Origin: Arenibacter sp. F26102
GTDB lineage: Bacteria; Bacteroidota; Bacteroidia; Flavobacteriales; Flavobacteriaceae
Reading direction: 5' to 3'
NCBI RefSeq assembly: GCF_023015865.1
Contig: NZ_JALKBC010000004.1
Coordinates: forward strand, 248,770 to 312,769
DNA: 64,000 nucleotides
The translations under genes were made by a program, and so were the position numbers. This document shows, in pieces, positions 55,052-64,000 of this stretch; positions within the stretch are counted from its first letter, which is position 1, and the number at the start of each line of letters is the position of its first letter. The notes under the pieces were generated by a model. That model was not told where the DNA came from. It was given only the letters and a program-made list of their open reading frames with translations, and made no database searches.

Positions 55052-56050
55052 TTAGAAAATTTTAAACAACAATTCTTTAAGGAGATCATCTTGGGTCATA
55101 TTGGATCCCACACCTTTTCCCTTGACATCCAATTCCCTTAGATTGGAAATAATTTCACTGACCCGCCTCATGGGATAATTCTTGGCCGCTGCCTGGATTT
55201 CGGTTACGAAATAAGGTCTAATGCCCAAGGCGCTGGAAACACTTTTGGGAGAATGATCTTTTAGGCCATGATAGGTGAGCACTTGGATAAAAAAGGAATA
55301 CATAAGGGTAATAGTTAAAACAAAAGGATTGTCCTTAGGGTTTTGGGCAAAATAACTAACAATTCTAGTCGCTTTCAGAACATCACGTTCCACTATGGCT
55401 TTTTTAAGTTCAAAATTGTTGTAGTCCTTGCTTATACCAATGTTGACCTCAATAGCTTCAGGGGTAATTTCAATTCCTTTTGGGATCACCAGCGACAATT
55501 TCTCAAGTTCTTTATCTATCTTACCTAAATCTGTCCCTAGAAATTCAACCAATAAATTGGCCGCCTTGAAAGTTATTCCATACCCTCTGGAATGCAGGGA
55601 TTTTTTGATCCAATCCGCAACCTGATTTTCATAAAGCTTTTTACTTTCAAATATAATCCCGGATTTTTTGATGGATTTATATAATTTTTTACGCTTATCC
55701 AGCTTATTATATTTATAACATAATACCAATACCGTGGAAGGTTGTGGTTGATCGGAATAAGAAACTAAATTTTCTATGGAACGTGATAAATGTTGCGCCT
55801 CCTTTATAATAACCACTTGGCGTTCTGCCATCATGGGATACCTCTTTGCATTTCCAACGATATCCTCAATGGAAACTTCCTTGCCGTAAAGTATCACCTG
55901 ATTAAATCCGCGCTCTTCCTCCGTAAGCACATTTTTTTCAATATACTCCGCAATCTTATCAATATAATAAGGTTCCTCCCCTGTTAGAAAATATATAGGT
56001 GCAATATTTCCATTTTTTATACTGCTTACAATTTGTTTTACCTCTTCCAT
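55052..56050 (-). CDS. holA: DNA polymerase III subunit delta
   Basis: Clamp-loader subunit that opens the sliding clamp. 332 residues with the family layout: PIYFLTGEEPYYIDKIAEYIEK near the N-terminus (about 18-39), a QVVIIKEAQHL strand (about 73-83), VLVLCYKYNKLDKRKKLYK (about 106-124), then the helical lid and collar regions ending DDLLKELLFKIF. Walker-type residues are absent, as is normal for delta. Start ATG at 56050; the HsdR-N gene diverges from it with 26 bases between. Confidence 0.92.
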   Translation of the reverse strand: MEEVKQIVSSIKNGNIAPIYFLTGEEPYYIDKIAEYIEKNVLTEEERGFNQVILYGKEVSIEDIVGNAKRYPMMAERQVVIIKEAQHLSRSIENLVSYSDQPQPSTVLVLCYKYNKLDKRKKLYKSIKKSGIIFESKKLYENQVADWIKKSLHSRGYGITFKAANLLVEFLGTDLGKIDKELEKLSLVIPKGIEITPEAIEVNIGISKDYNNFELKKAIVERDVLKATRIVSYFAQNPKDNPFVLTITLMYSFFIQVLTYHGLKDHSPKSVSSALGIRPYFVTEIQAAAKNYPMRRVSEIISNLRELDVKGKGVGSNMTQDDLLKELLFKIF

Positions 56051-56076
56051 CTAAAAAAAATCATCAAATTTGCACA

Positions 56077-56523
56077 ATGCAACCTTTAAATTATCCCTCA
56101 TATCCGTTTCGATTCAAAAATAGGGAAAATAAAATCTATATTTTTGATGTCATACGCAAAAAATTTGTGGTTCTACAGCCCGAAGAATGGGTACGCCAGC
56201 ACGTAGTGCAGAATCTTATTTCAGACAAAAACTATCCTCAGGCCCATATTAACGTTGAAAAGCAACTACTGGTTAATAATTTAAAAAAAAGGTACGATGT
56301 GGTTGTCTTTAATCCTAACGGGAGTATCGAGATTCTGGTGGAATGCAAATCTCCGGATATTAAAATAACCCAACAAGTTTTTGACCAAATTGCCAGGTAT
56401 AACCTACAGCTAAAGGCTAAATATTTAATGGTAACCAATGGGATGAATCATTTTTTTTGCAAAATGGATTTCGAAAATGAACAATATAGCTTTCTTAAGG
56501 ATATTCCATCCTATAAATCCTAA
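56077..56523 (+). CDS. HsdR N-terminal-like PD-(D/E)xK protein, stand-alone
   Basis: 148 residues. The core RYDVVVFNPNGSIEILVECK contains the nuclease-type Asp and the ExK pair (about residue 67-87), followed by QQVFDQIARYNLQLKAKYLMVTNG. This matches the isolated type I restriction HsdR N-terminal domain, but there is no helicase, no methylase and no specificity subunit beside it. The start is the ATG at 56077; an in-frame GTG further upstream lies inside holA. Divergent from holA. This solo protein is widespread in Bacteroidota; a DNA repair or housekeeping role is inference. Confidence 0.86.
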   Translation: MQPLNYPSYPFRFKNRENKIYIFDVIRKKFVVLQPEEWVRQHVVQNLISDKNYPQAHINVEKQLLVNNLKKRYDVVVFNPNGSIEILVECKSPDIKITQQVFDQIARYNLQLKAKYLMVTNGMNHFFCKMDFENEQYSFLKDIPSYKS

Positions 56524-56687
56524 AATGACGCTTTATAAAGATCATAGGGCCATCTTAAAAATAAAAGGGAGTGGCTTGTAGTTATTCATATATTCATAGT
56601 CATTTATAGAATATTTCTTTAAATTGCCAACTTAATCCCTTAACATCCAATTAGAATAATTGCCTTATTTGATTGGGCAATATAGAA

Positions 56688-57692
56688 ATGTTGAAAATAG
56701 CAATTGTTATACTTAATTGGAACGGTGAAGCGCTTTTGGAAAAGTTTCTTCCATCTGTAACCACATTCTCCCAAGAGGCAGAGCTCTATGTTGCCGATAA
56801 TGCATCCACAGATGGTTCTATTGCTTTTTTGAAAAAGAACTATCCGCAGATAAACATAATTCAGAATTTAAGCAATGGCGGATACGCCAAAGGGTATAAT
56901 GATGCTTTGCCCAAAGTTAATGCCGATATATATTGCTTGTTGAATTCTGATGTGGAAGTTACCAAAGATTGGTTATTACCAATAATAAAAGAATTTAAGG
57001 AGAACCCTTCCGCTGCTATAATCCAACCAAAAATATTGGATTATAAGAATAAGACCCATTTTGAATACGCAGGGGCAGCTGGTGGATTTATAGATAAATA
57101 TGGCTATCCTTTTTGTAGGGGACGAATTTTTAATGAATTGGAAGAGGATAATGGTCAATACAATGATGTTAAGGAAATATTTTGGGCTACAGGGGCATGT
57201 TTATTTATAAGGAGAGAAGTATTTGATGAACTTAAGGGTTTTGACGAGGATTATTTTGCCCATCAAGAAGAAATAGATTTATGTTGGAGGGCAAAGAACA
57301 AGGGACATGGAGTATTTTATGTTGGTGGCTCAATGGTGTATCATTTAGGAGGTTCAACACTAAGTAGCATGAATCCACAAAAGACTTTTCTTAACTTTAG
57401 AAACTCCCTTTATTCCATTGTAAAAAATCTTCCTTTCAAAAAAGCATTCCCAATAATACTCCTGCGATTGGTAATGGATGGTTTAGCTGGTATCAACTTT
57501 ATTTTTCAGGGGAGATCCAAACACTGTTGGGCTATTTTGAGGGCGCATTTTAGTTTTTATAAAAATTTCATAAATATTTTCAAAAAGCGTGAAAAGGCCC
57601 ATTTTATAAGGAATTATTACGCTACAAAATCTATAGTTTGGTCCCATTATGTAAATCATGTAAAAAAATTTAACATTTTAGTAAAAGATTAA
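56688..57692 (+). CDS. Family 2 glycosyltransferase, rhamnosyltransferase-like
   Basis: 334 residues from the ATG at 56688 (an earlier TTG is unlikely). GT-A fold: IVILNWNGEALLEKFLPSV (about 5-23), VADNASTDGSI (about 35-45), LLNSDVEV (about 86-93, the DxD position), WATGACLFIRREVFDEL (about 164-180) and HQEEIDLCWRAKNKG (about 192-206). The C-terminal tail is basic, with a membrane-associated segment. The layout fits rhamnosyl or related sugar transferases that build cell-surface polysaccharide. It stands alone, with about 160 bases upstream and no export genes. Confidence 0.91.
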   Translation: MLKIAIVILNWNGEALLEKFLPSVTTFSQEAELYVADNASTDGSIAFLKKNYPQINIIQNLSNGGYAKGYNDALPKVNADIYCLLNSDVEVTKDWLLPIIKEFKENPSAAIIQPKILDYKNKTHFEYAGAAGGFIDKYGYPFCRGRIFNELEEDNGQYNDVKEIFWATGACLFIRREVFDELKGFDEDYFAHQEEIDLCWRAKNKGHGVFYVGGSMVYHLGGSTLSSMNPQKTFLNFRNSLYSIVKNLPFKKAFPIILLRLVMDGLAGINFIFQGRSKHCWAILRAHFSFYKNFINIFKKREKAHFIRNYYATKSIVWSHYVNHVKKFNILVKD

Positions 57693-57725
57693 CTAAATTG
57701 GTCTCGCAAAATATTGCGTTTTATA

Positions 57726-57733
57726 TAATTTTG
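57726..57733 (+). promoter_or_regulatory. Candidate -7 element of the OmpA gene
   Basis: TAATTTTG fits TAnnTTTG, 52 bases before the ATG at 57786. No TTG at the usual spacing. Confidence 0.4.
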
Positions 57734-57785
57734 CCTACATTAAATAATTCGAAACTTTTAAATTATTAATTCTATTATCATAACT

Positions 57786-58634
57786 ATGAGAAAAATCATT
57801 TTAGGCTGTTTAGGTATTACCCTTTTGTTGTCTTCATGCGTGTCGCAGAAAAAATTTGCGGATATGGAGGCAAAAGCTAACGAAGCACAAGATTTATTAA
57901 ATTCCGCGACAGTTAAACTAAACACCTGTTTGGAGGATAAAGCTGCTGCTACTTCGAAAATGCAAACTTTGGAAGATCAGAATGCCTTCCTAAAAGCCAA
58001 TAACCAGGACTTAATCAACAATATGGGCAACCTTACGACCCTTACAAGTAAAGGTGCCGATAACTTGGAGAAATCCTTGGAAAGCTTAAAAGAAAAAGAC
58101 CTTACTATAAGAAAGCTTAATGATGCAATTACAAGAAGGGATTCTGTAAATTTGTCTTTAGTTCAAAGTTTAAAAGGTGTTCTTGGAAACTTGGATGATG
58201 AGGATATCGAAATCAGTGTAGAAAAAGGTGTTGTATTTGTTTCTATTTCTGACAAACTTTTGTTTAGAAGTGGTAGCTTTAATGTAACCAATAGGGCCAA
58301 AGAAATTTTAGGCAAGGTTGCACAAGTTGTTAATAACAAACCAGATTTCGAATTTATGGTAGAAGGTCATACCGATACTGATCCTTACAATAGTGGAGTT
58401 TTATATGACAACTGGGATTTAAGTGTTAAACGTGCTACTTCTGTTGTACGTATCTTACAAAAAGATTACGGTGTTGATCCTAAGCGTATGACTGCTGCAG
58501 GTAGAGGAGAATACCTTCCAGTTTCACCATCGGATAAAGCTAAAAATAGAAGAACACGTATTGTTGTTCTTCCAAAAATTGATCAGTTCTACAGCATGAT
58601 CGAAGAAGGAATGAAAGATCCTAAAATTAACTAG
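57786..58634 (+). CDS. OmpA-family lipoprotein
   Basis: 282 residues. The signal ends LLLSSC18, a lipobox, and an A/E/K-rich coiled coil follows (about 25-130). The C-terminal OmpA peptidoglycan-binding domain is at about 145-270, with VEGHTDTDPYNSG (Asp/Arg-type contact residues) and LSVKRATSVVRIL, GRGEYLPV and NRRTRIVVLPK. It tethers the outer membrane to the cell wall. The long coiled coil is a Bacteroidota variant of the Lpp/Pal theme. A strong terminator follows. Confidence 0.93.
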   Translation: MRKIILGCLGITLLLSSCVSQKKFADMEAKANEAQDLLNSATVKLNTCLEDKAAATSKMQTLEDQNAFLKANNQDLINNMGNLTTLTSKGADNLEKSLESLKEKDLTIRKLNDAITRRDSVNLSLVQSLKGVLGNLDDEDIEISVEKGVVFVSISDKLLFRSGSFNVTNRAKEILGKVAQVVNNKPDFEFMVEGHTDTDPYNSGVLYDNWDLSVKRATSVVRILQKDYGVDPKRMTAAGRGEYLPVSPSDKAKNRRTRIVVLPKIDQFYSMIEEGMKDPKIN

Positions 58635-58657
58635 GTATCATTTCATATATAAAATTA

Positions 58658-58684
58658 AAAGCGACCAAATTGGTCGCTTTTTTT
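58658..58684 (+). terminator. Rho-independent terminator of the OmpA gene
   Basis: AAAGCGACCAA (58658-58668) pairs with TTGGTCGCTTT and runs into further T residues. A-run and T-run flanks allow it to serve the convergent YciO-type gene as well. Confidence 0.85.
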
Positions 58685-58718
58685 ATGGAATTAATCGTAA
58701 ATGCAAAACAATTTTCAA

Positions 58719-59339
58719 CTAAAATATATCTATACTCCCCTTGCCTTCCCTAACAATTACGGGCTCGTCCTCTGAAAGGTCTATTACCGTAGAAGCAACA
58801 TTATCCCCATATCCGCCATCTATAACAATATCTACAAGGTTTTTCCATTTTTCAAAGATCAGTTCAGGGTCGGTAGTATACTCTAACAGCTCATCCTCAT
58901 CGCGAATGGAGGTAGAAACAATTGGATTACCCAAGGCTTCAACCAATGTCCTAGCTATGGAATTATCTGGAATACGTATCCCAACGGTTTTTTTCTTTTT
59001 AAATTCTTTAGGCAGATTATTATTCCCTGGAAGAATAAAAGTATAAGGTCCTGGCAAGGCCCGCTTAAGTATCTTAAAGGTCGAGGTATCAATTTGCCTA
59101 ACATAATCGGAAAGATTACTAAGGTCGGCACAAATGAAGGACCAATTGGCCTTAGCCAATTTTACTCCCTTGATGCGTGCAATTTTTTCCAACGCCTTGG
59201 TATTGGTAATATCACAACCCAATCCGTAGACGGTATCTGTCGGATAGATAATTAAACCCCCTTTCCTCAATACATCCACTACCCTCTTAATTTCCTTGGG
59301 ATTTGGATTTTCAGGATATATTTTAATTAATTCTGCCAT
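58719..59339 (-). CDS. YciO-type Sua5/YrdC-family protein (threonylcarbamoyl-AMP synthase-like)
   Basis: 206 residues with the YrdC fold: IIYPTDTVYGLGCDITNTKALEKIARIKG (split as IIYPTDTVYGLGCD and ALEKIARIKG), then SFICADLSNLSDYV, LPGPYTFIL, VGIRIPD and NPIVSTS, ending STVIDLSEDEPVIVREG. The GVKLAKANWSFICADLS segment in place of the KxR..S pattern follows E. coli YciO rather than TsaC. Whether it makes threonylcarbamoyl-AMP for t6A is therefore uncertain; t6A is the substrate of the mtaB product, also in this window. Confidence 0.87.
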   Translation of the reverse strand: MAELIKIYPENPNPKEIKRVVDVLRKGGLIIYPTDTVYGLGCDITNTKALEKIARIKGVKLAKANWSFICADLSNLSDYVRQIDTSTFKILKRALPGPYTFILPGNNNLPKEFKKKKTVGIRIPDNSIARTLVEALGNPIVSTSIRDEDELLEYTTDPELIFEKWKNLVDIVIDGGYGDNVASTVIDLSEDEPVIVREGKGSIDIF

Positions 59340-59385
59340 ATTAAAAGATCAAAATAAACGTTATCAATTTAAGAAATAATATTCT

Positions 59386-60231
59386 ATGCACAAGTCAGCA
59401 TATATTCTGCTTCTAAGCTTCGTTTTTATTATTACAAGCTCTTGTTCGGAAGTAACAATGACACCTGATATTACCTCATTAGAAGCAAAGAATATAATTA
59501 ATTTGGAATACGGTTCCGAACCGCATCAAAAATATGACATTTATCTTCCACAATACAGGACCATGGGCACTAAAGTGCTGATTTTGATACATGGCGGTGG
59601 ATGGAACGCTGGTGATAAATCTGAAATGGACGCTTTTAAGGATTTTATCAAAGATCAATTACCGGAAATAGCGGTGGTAAACATGAACTATAGGCTGGCA
59701 GATGCCGACAATGCTCCTTATCCCATGCAAATTGATGATATAGACCTTGTGGTAAGCCAATTAGGCAATAGGGCGCAGGAATTTCAAATATCCAACGAGA
59801 TAGGATTTATTGGTGCCAGCGCCGGTGCCCACCTTTCCCTCTTATGGAGCTACTCGCACGACACCAATAAACAGGTTAAGATGGTGTGTAGTATTGTAGG
59901 TCCGACCAATCTGTTGGACGAGGCTTATTTAAACACCCCCAATCAAGAATTAAGGACCATTTTAGATCAATTTGGGAATGATCAAAATGTTTTGGAAGAG
60001 GTTAGCCCGTTATACCAGGTAAACTCCACTTCTCCCCCAACTATATTGTTTTATGGGGCTCAGGACCCATTAATTCCCAATTCCCAAGGAATTGGACTAA
60101 GGGATAGGTTAATGGAATTGAACGTAACACACCAATTTACCCTATACCCCAATGGCGTTCATGGTTGGGTAGGGTTAGATCTTTTGGATACTTCCATAAA
60201 ATTAAAGGCTTTTATTCAAGAGAACTTATAG
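59386..60231 (+). CDS. Alpha/beta hydrolase lipoprotein, esterase of the BD-FAE/HSL-like type
   Basis: 281 residues with a signal ending SSC20, so it is probably membrane-anchored outside the cytoplasm. Catalytic elements: oxyanion HGGGWNAGDKS (about 67-77), nucleophile GASAGAHLS (about 144-152, Ser146), Asp in FYGAQDPLIPN (about 223-233) and His in GVHGWVG (about 260-266). The HGGGW and GxSAGAHL pattern is that of carbohydrate- or feruloyl-type esterases, so a deacylase for sugar esters is plausible. It is divergent from the YciO gene. Confidence 0.9.
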   Translation: MHKSAYILLLSFVFIITSSCSEVTMTPDITSLEAKNIINLEYGSEPHQKYDIYLPQYRTMGTKVLILIHGGGWNAGDKSEMDAFKDFIKDQLPEIAVVNMNYRLADADNAPYPMQIDDIDLVVSQLGNRAQEFQISNEIGFIGASAGAHLSLLWSYSHDTNKQVKMVCSIVGPTNLLDEAYLNTPNQELRTILDQFGNDQNVLEEVSPLYQVNSTSPPTILFYGAQDPLIPNSQGIGLRDRLMELNVTHQFTLYPNGVHGWVGLDLLDTSIKLKAFIQENL

Positions 60232-60270
60232 TTGTTCTTCATAATAAAAAGCCCACTGTTAACCTATTTA

Positions 60271-62592
60271 TTAGAGCACTTCCAACTTGGCAAACCTGAG
60301 CAAAAGTTTCTTTATGTCTCCCTTGTCAAATTTAATTTCGGCTTTTTTATCATTGCCGACCCCTTCGATCTTTATTACTTGTCCCCTACCAAATCTGGTA
60401 TGATTTACTAGTGAGCCCTCCGTTAAATTGGGGTCTACCGAGTTGGTATTTCCAACTGGGGTACTAAGTTCCGGTTTTAGTTTGCGTAACTTCCGTAATT
60501 GATTTTCATTGGGCTTTATGCCACTTGGTGGTGTGCCATGTGTAGGCTTGTTCTGCCTTAATTTAGTTTTATCAACATCACCAAAAATATCAACATCTAT
60601 TAATGGGGTATATCTGGACCTCAGTATAGGGGTAAGATTTTCCACATATTTTTCATCAATTTCCTCAATAAATCTACTGGGTTCCGCATCTACCAGCTTG
60701 CCCCAACGATATCTATTCTGGGTATATGTTAAATATGCCTGTTTTTCCGCCCGCGTCAATGCAACATAAAACAAACGCCTTTCCTCTTCCAATTCACTTC
60801 TGGTATTCATACTCATAGCTGATGGGAAAAGATCTTCCTCCATACCAACAATGAATACATAAGGAAATTCCAATCCTTTGGCCAGGTGAATTGTCATTAA
60901 AGCTACTCGGTCATCATCACCTGTATCCTTATCAAGGTCTGTTGCCAGGGCTACATCTTCCAAAAATTCACCTATATCCCCTTTGGCATCTGCCAATTCC
61001 TTTTGCCCTTCAACAAAATCCTTAATTCCGTTCAACAGCTCCTCTATGTTCTCCATCTTCCCAATTCCCTCCGGAGTGCCATCTTTTTTGAATTCCAACA
61101 ATACTCCCGATTTTTTGGCTACATGTTCTGCCAAAGTAAAAGCATCGGCACTTTCATTCATGATCTGAAAGCTCTTGATCATGGCTACAAAGTCGCCCAA
61201 TTTTCTTTTAGTACCCGAATTTATCTTTAGATCTATTCTGTCCAGGTTGTCCATAACCTCAAAAATAGATCGGTTGTAGTGATTTGCGGCAACGGTAAGC
61301 TTATCCAAAGTGCTCTGTCCTATACCACGTGCAGGAAAATTTATAATACGTTTAAGCGCCTCTTCATCTTTAGGATTAATGACCAATCTCAAATAAGACA
61401 GAACGTCTTTTATTTCCTTTCGCTGATAGAAGGAAAGTCCCCCATAAATACGATATGGTATATCACGTTTTCTTAGCGCATCCTCAATAGCCCTAGATTG
61501 GGAGTTGGTCCTATACAATACCGCGAAATTACCATTGGGCATCTGGTTTTGCATTTTCTCTTCAAAAATAGTTCCAGATACAAACCGTCCTTCTTCGGCA
61601 TCCGTTGTACTCCGGTGGACTTTGATCAAAGGTCCTTCGTCATTGGAAGTCCATACTACTTTTTCCAATTGATTTGTATTCTTGGCAATAATGGAGTTTG
61701 CGGCATTCACAATATTCCTGGTGGACCTATAATTCTGTTCCAGGCGATACATACCTACATTGTCATAATCCTTTTGGAAGTTAAGAATATTGCTAATGTT
61801 TGCTCCCCTAAAGGAATATATACTCTGGGCATCGTCCCCTACCACACAGATATTCTGAAACCTGTCCGACAGCGCTTTTACAATCAAATACTGGGAATGG
61901 TTGGTATCTTGGTACTCATCTACCAGGATATATCTAAACCTGTCCTGATATTTGGCCAAAACTTCAGGAAAACGTGTCAACAACTCATTGGTCCTCAACA
62001 ATAAATCATCAAAATCCATTGCCCCGGCCTTAAAACACCTATCCACATAGTTCTGATAAATTTCACCCATTCTGGGACGCTTGGCCATGGCATCTGCCTC
62101 TACCAAATCCGAATTATTATAATATGCCTTAACGGTAATTAGACTGTTCTTATAGGATGAAATTCTATTTTGTACCTGCTTATACTTATAAATATCCTTA
62201 TCCAATCCCATCTCCTTTATAATCGCAGAAAGTAGACGTTGTGAATCTTGGGTGTCATAAATAGTAAAATTGGCAGGATAACCCAACTTATCGCCATCGA
62301 ACCTTAAAAGCTTGGCAAAAACGGAATGAAAAGTTCCCATCCACAGATTTTTGGCTTCGGATGTACCAACAATATCGGCAATACGCTTCTTCATTTCCCT
62401 AGCTGCCTTATTGGTAAAAGTCAAAGACAAAATATTAAAGGAATCTACTCCTAGGCTCATCAAATAGGCAATACGATAGGTCAATACCCTAGTTTTTCCA
62501 GAACCTGCCCCCGCAATCACCATTAGAGGGCCATCCTTGTGTAAAACAGGAGCCTTCTGAGCCTCATTTAATTCATTGATATACTTCTCCAA
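60271..62592 (-). CDS. uvrD: UvrD/PcrA-type ATP-dependent DNA helicase
   Basis: 773-residue superfamily 1A helicase. Motif I GAGSGKTR (about 27-34), Ia TFTNKAAREMKKRI, II LVDEYQDTNHSQY (about 225-237), III VVGDDAQSIYSFRGA, IV YRLEQNYRST, V and VI (DDRVALMTIHLAKGLEF and FYVALTRAEKQAYLT), then a proline-rich linker and a C-terminal Tudor-like barrel (GSLVNHTRFGRGQVIKI). The only sensible start is TTG at 62592 (MEKYINELNEAQ); no ATG precedes the first motif. PcrA and UvrD cannot be separated on sequence alone. Confidence 0.93.
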   Translation of the reverse strand: MEKYINELNEAQKAPVLHKDGPLMVIAGAGSGKTRVLTYRIAYLMSLGVDSFNILSLTFTNKAAREMKKRIADIVGTSEAKNLWMGTFHSVFAKLLRFDGDKLGYPANFTIYDTQDSQRLLSAIIKEMGLDKDIYKYKQVQNRISSYKNSLITVKAYYNNSDLVEADAMAKRPRMGEIYQNYVDRCFKAGAMDFDDLLLRTNELLTRFPEVLAKYQDRFRYILVDEYQDTNHSQYLIVKALSDRFQNICVVGDDAQSIYSFRGANISNILNFQKDYDNVGMYRLEQNYRSTRNIVNAANSIIAKNTNQLEKVVWTSNDEGPLIKVHRSTTDAEEGRFVSGTIFEEKMQNQMPNGNFAVLYRTNSQSRAIEDALRKRDIPYRIYGGLSFYQRKEIKDVLSYLRLVINPKDEEALKRIINFPARGIGQSTLDKLTVAANHYNRSIFEVMDNLDRIDLKINSGTKRKLGDFVAMIKSFQIMNESADAFTLAEHVAKKSGVLLEFKKDGTPEGIGKMENIEELLNGIKDFVEGQKELADAKGDIGEFLEDVALATDLDKDTGDDDRVALMTIHLAKGLEFPYVFIVGMEEDLFPSAMSMNTRSELEEERRLFYVALTRAEKQAYLTYTQNRYRWGKLVDAEPSRFIEEIDEKYVENLTPILRSRYTPLIDVDIFGDVDKTKLRQNKPTHGTPPSGIKPNENQLRKLRKLKPELSTPVGNTNSVDPNLTEGSLVNHTRFGRGQVIKIEGVGNDKKAEIKFDKGDIKKLLLRFAKLEVL

Positions 62593-62860
62593 AACGTGTG
62601 TTGATATTAGGGTCCTTACAATCGGTGAATTTAACCATAATTAGCCTTATCAAAAAATCAACTTTAATATTTATGATGAATAGATCCTCCAAATAGTTCT
62701 ATTTTGAATATATTTATCCTTAAATCCTCATTTAAAGAAAAGAAGTTTTTTATGTAGTAATTCCTGAGAGCCATCAGAACTACAAAATTTTTGAATACTT
62801 TGATTTAAGGTTATGACAAATAGTCCTAGGCTTATAAAATTTTAAAACCCATTTGGTACT

Positions 62861-64000
62861 ATGAAATATTATTTAATTCTCCCCTTACTTTTATGGTCTA
62901 TAAATTCCGCTGCCCAAAAATATAATCTTGATAAAGAATTTAAAGGTATTGAACAAAAGGTAATAGATTGGAGGAGAGATTTCCATCAAAATCCAGAGTT
63001 ATCGAACAGGGAGTTCAAAACAGCTGAAAAAATAGCGGCACATTTAAAATCTTTGGGGATAGAGGTCCAAACTGGAGTTGCCAAAACTGGGGTCGTAGGT
63101 ATCCTAAAAGGAAATAAAAAGGGTAAGGTAATTGCTTTGAGAGCGGATATTGATGCACTACCTGTTACAGAAAGAAACGATCTTTCCTTTAAATCCACAG
63201 CAACCTCTGAATTTCTTGGGCAAGAGACAGGTGTTATGCATGCCTGCGGGCATGATACCCATACAGCCATCCTTATGGGGGTGGCAGAAATACTCGCTAA
63301 AAATAAAGATAAAATTAAAGGAACGGTTAAGTTCATTTTTCAACCTGCCGAAGAAGGACCTCCTCCTGGCGAGGAGGGCGGTGCCCTATTAATGGTCAAG
63401 GAAGGGGTACTTAAAAACCCCGACGTGGATGCGATTTTTGGACTACATATAAACTCGGCCACCCCTGTAGGTGTAATTCGCTATAAATCTGAGGGTCTAA
63501 TGGCTGCCGTACAGCGATTCGTTATTCAGGTTGAGGGCAAGCAAACCCATGGATCTCAACCTTGGAAGGGTATAGACCCTATCCTCATCAGTGCCAAAAT
63601 TATAGATGGGCTGCAGACCATAATTAGCAGAGAAGTTGACCTTACCAATGAAGCAGCGGTAATTAGTGTGGGCAAGATTACAAGTGGGGTGCGTTTTAAT
63701 ATAATTCCTGAAAATGCTGAAATGATTGGCACTATTCGAACTTTGGACTATGACATGCAAAAACTTATTACAGAGCGCATGAAGGAAATGGTACCTGCAA
63801 TTGCTAAAGTATACGGGGGTACGGCGACCATTGAAATCAAAAGCAATACGGACATAACTTACAATGACCCCAACTTGGTAGCGAAAATGCTTCCTACCCT
63901 AAAAAGGGTTGCTGGCATGGACAATGTACAATTACAAAAAGCAGTTACTGGAGGTGAGGATTTCTCGTATTTTCAAAATGAGGTGCCAGGATTTTTCTTT
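62861..64000 (+). CDS. M20-family amidohydrolase, secreted (partial, C-terminus off window)
   Basis: 380 codons are visible and the frame is open at the right edge. A signal peptide (MKYYLILPLLLWSINSAAQ) is followed by the M20D aminoacylase/carboxypeptidase pattern: DWRRDFHQNPELSNREF (about 33-49), LRADIDALPV (about 93-102), MHACGHDTH (about 127-135) with the metal-binding Cys/His, QPAEEGPPPGEEGGA and GGEDFSYF near the edge. Members cleave N-acyl amino acids or hippurate. The presence of a signal peptide places it in the periplasm. Divergent from uvrD. Confidence 0.92.
   Translation, partial: MKYYLILPLLLWSINSAAQKYNLDKEFKGIEQKVIDWRRDFHQNPELSNREFKTAEKIAAHLKSLGIEVQTGVAKTGVVGILKGNKKGKVIALRADIDALPVTERNDLSFKSTATSEFLGQETGVMHACGHDTHTAILMGVAEILAKNKDKIKGTVKFIFQPAEEGPPPGEEGGALLMVKEGVLKNPDVDAIFGLHINSATPVGVIRYKSEGLMAAVQRFVIQVEGKQTHGSQPWKGIDPILISAKIIDGLQTIISREVDLTNEAAVISVGKITSGVRFNIIPENAEMIGTIRTLDYDMQKLITERMKEMVPAIAKVYGGTATIEIKSNTDITYNDPNLVAKMLPTLKRVAGMDNVQLQKAVTGGEDFSYFQNEVPGFFF

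Noticed and set aside
1-64000. tRNA, rRNA, tmRNA, prophage and transposase genes
   Set aside because: Scanned by eye on both strands. No tRNA cloverleaf, transposase motif, integrase or structural phage gene was recognised. Small RNAs without strong structure could have been missed.

Overview
The window is ordinary chromosomal DNA from a member of the Bacteroidota, most likely a marine Flavobacteriaceae. The evidence is an AT-rich composition, weak Shine-Dalgarno signals, several upstream regions with the Bacteroidota-type -7 element TAnnTTTG, lipoprotein signals ending in S-C or G-C, a 950-residue CarB, a MutS2 without a Smr domain, a GlmU-like bifunctional protein of the alternative bacteroidetal type, and DUF4199, DUF6340 and DUF6263 family proteins. 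I saw no rRNA, tRNA, CRISPR array, prophage or complete insertion sequence. Both edges cut genes: an ABC permease on the left (minus strand) and an M20 amidohydrolase on the right (plus strand).

Bases 1-8.1 kb hold a ybbP-ybbA-like ABC exporter divergent from a tesA-like esterase, then carB, rpmH (too short for routine ORF calling), a DUF6263-like secreted protein and a TPR membrane protein. Bases 8.2-14.9 kb, mostly minus strand, hold cardiolipin synthase, a lytic transglycosylase, an alpha/beta hydrolase, mtaB (tRNA modification), the GlmU-like enzyme and rpmE2. Bases 15.1-20.2 kb form an envelope operon: DUF4199 protein, polyprenyl-type glycosyltransferase, phosphohexomutase and MsbA-like ABC exporter. 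Two tandem DUF6340 lipoproteins follow, then mutS2, a DCC thiol protein, a CHRD lipoprotein, fumC, a coiled-coil membrane protein, a GNAT enzyme, a metallo-hydrolase and ettA.

Bases 32.1-40.2 kb hold a small membrane protein, a structured 270-bp intergenic element, a Gfo/Idh/MocA oxidoreductase and an acyl-CoA carboxylase beta subunit. A menaquinone cluster follows: menC, an embedded CPBP protease and menE overlap each other, with an SDR and a UPF0173 hydrolase nearby. Bases 40.2-48.2 kb hold an orphan TPR histidine kinase and a DNA-repair neighbourhood: a cleavable-type XRE/S24 repressor, a divergent operon of a 59-aa protein plus a TIGR03915/DUF4130-like protein, a Tudor-like protein and uvrA. 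Bases 48.3-64 kb hold a LOG protein, an outer-membrane protein with a degenerate M1-peptidase-like front half, a fused branched-chain 2-oxoacid dehydrogenase E1, DoxX, holA, an HsdR-N-like protein, a glycosyltransferase, OmpA, a YciO-type protein, a lipoprotein esterase, uvrD/pcrA and the truncated M20 hydrolase.

The most interesting locus is 42.7-44.6 kb. The intergenic region between the S24 repressor and the 59-aa/DUF4130 operon carries four tandem imperfect copies of a TTTGGA-N5-TCCAAA dyad. The 59-aa protein ends in QLSLFD, which matches the bacterial beta-clamp-binding consensus. The radical-SAM partner usually associated with the DUF4130 family is not beside it. Together these suggest a small, damage-inducible repair module that may be clamp-tethered, or a decayed version of a larger one. 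This is inference, and the findings say what would test it.
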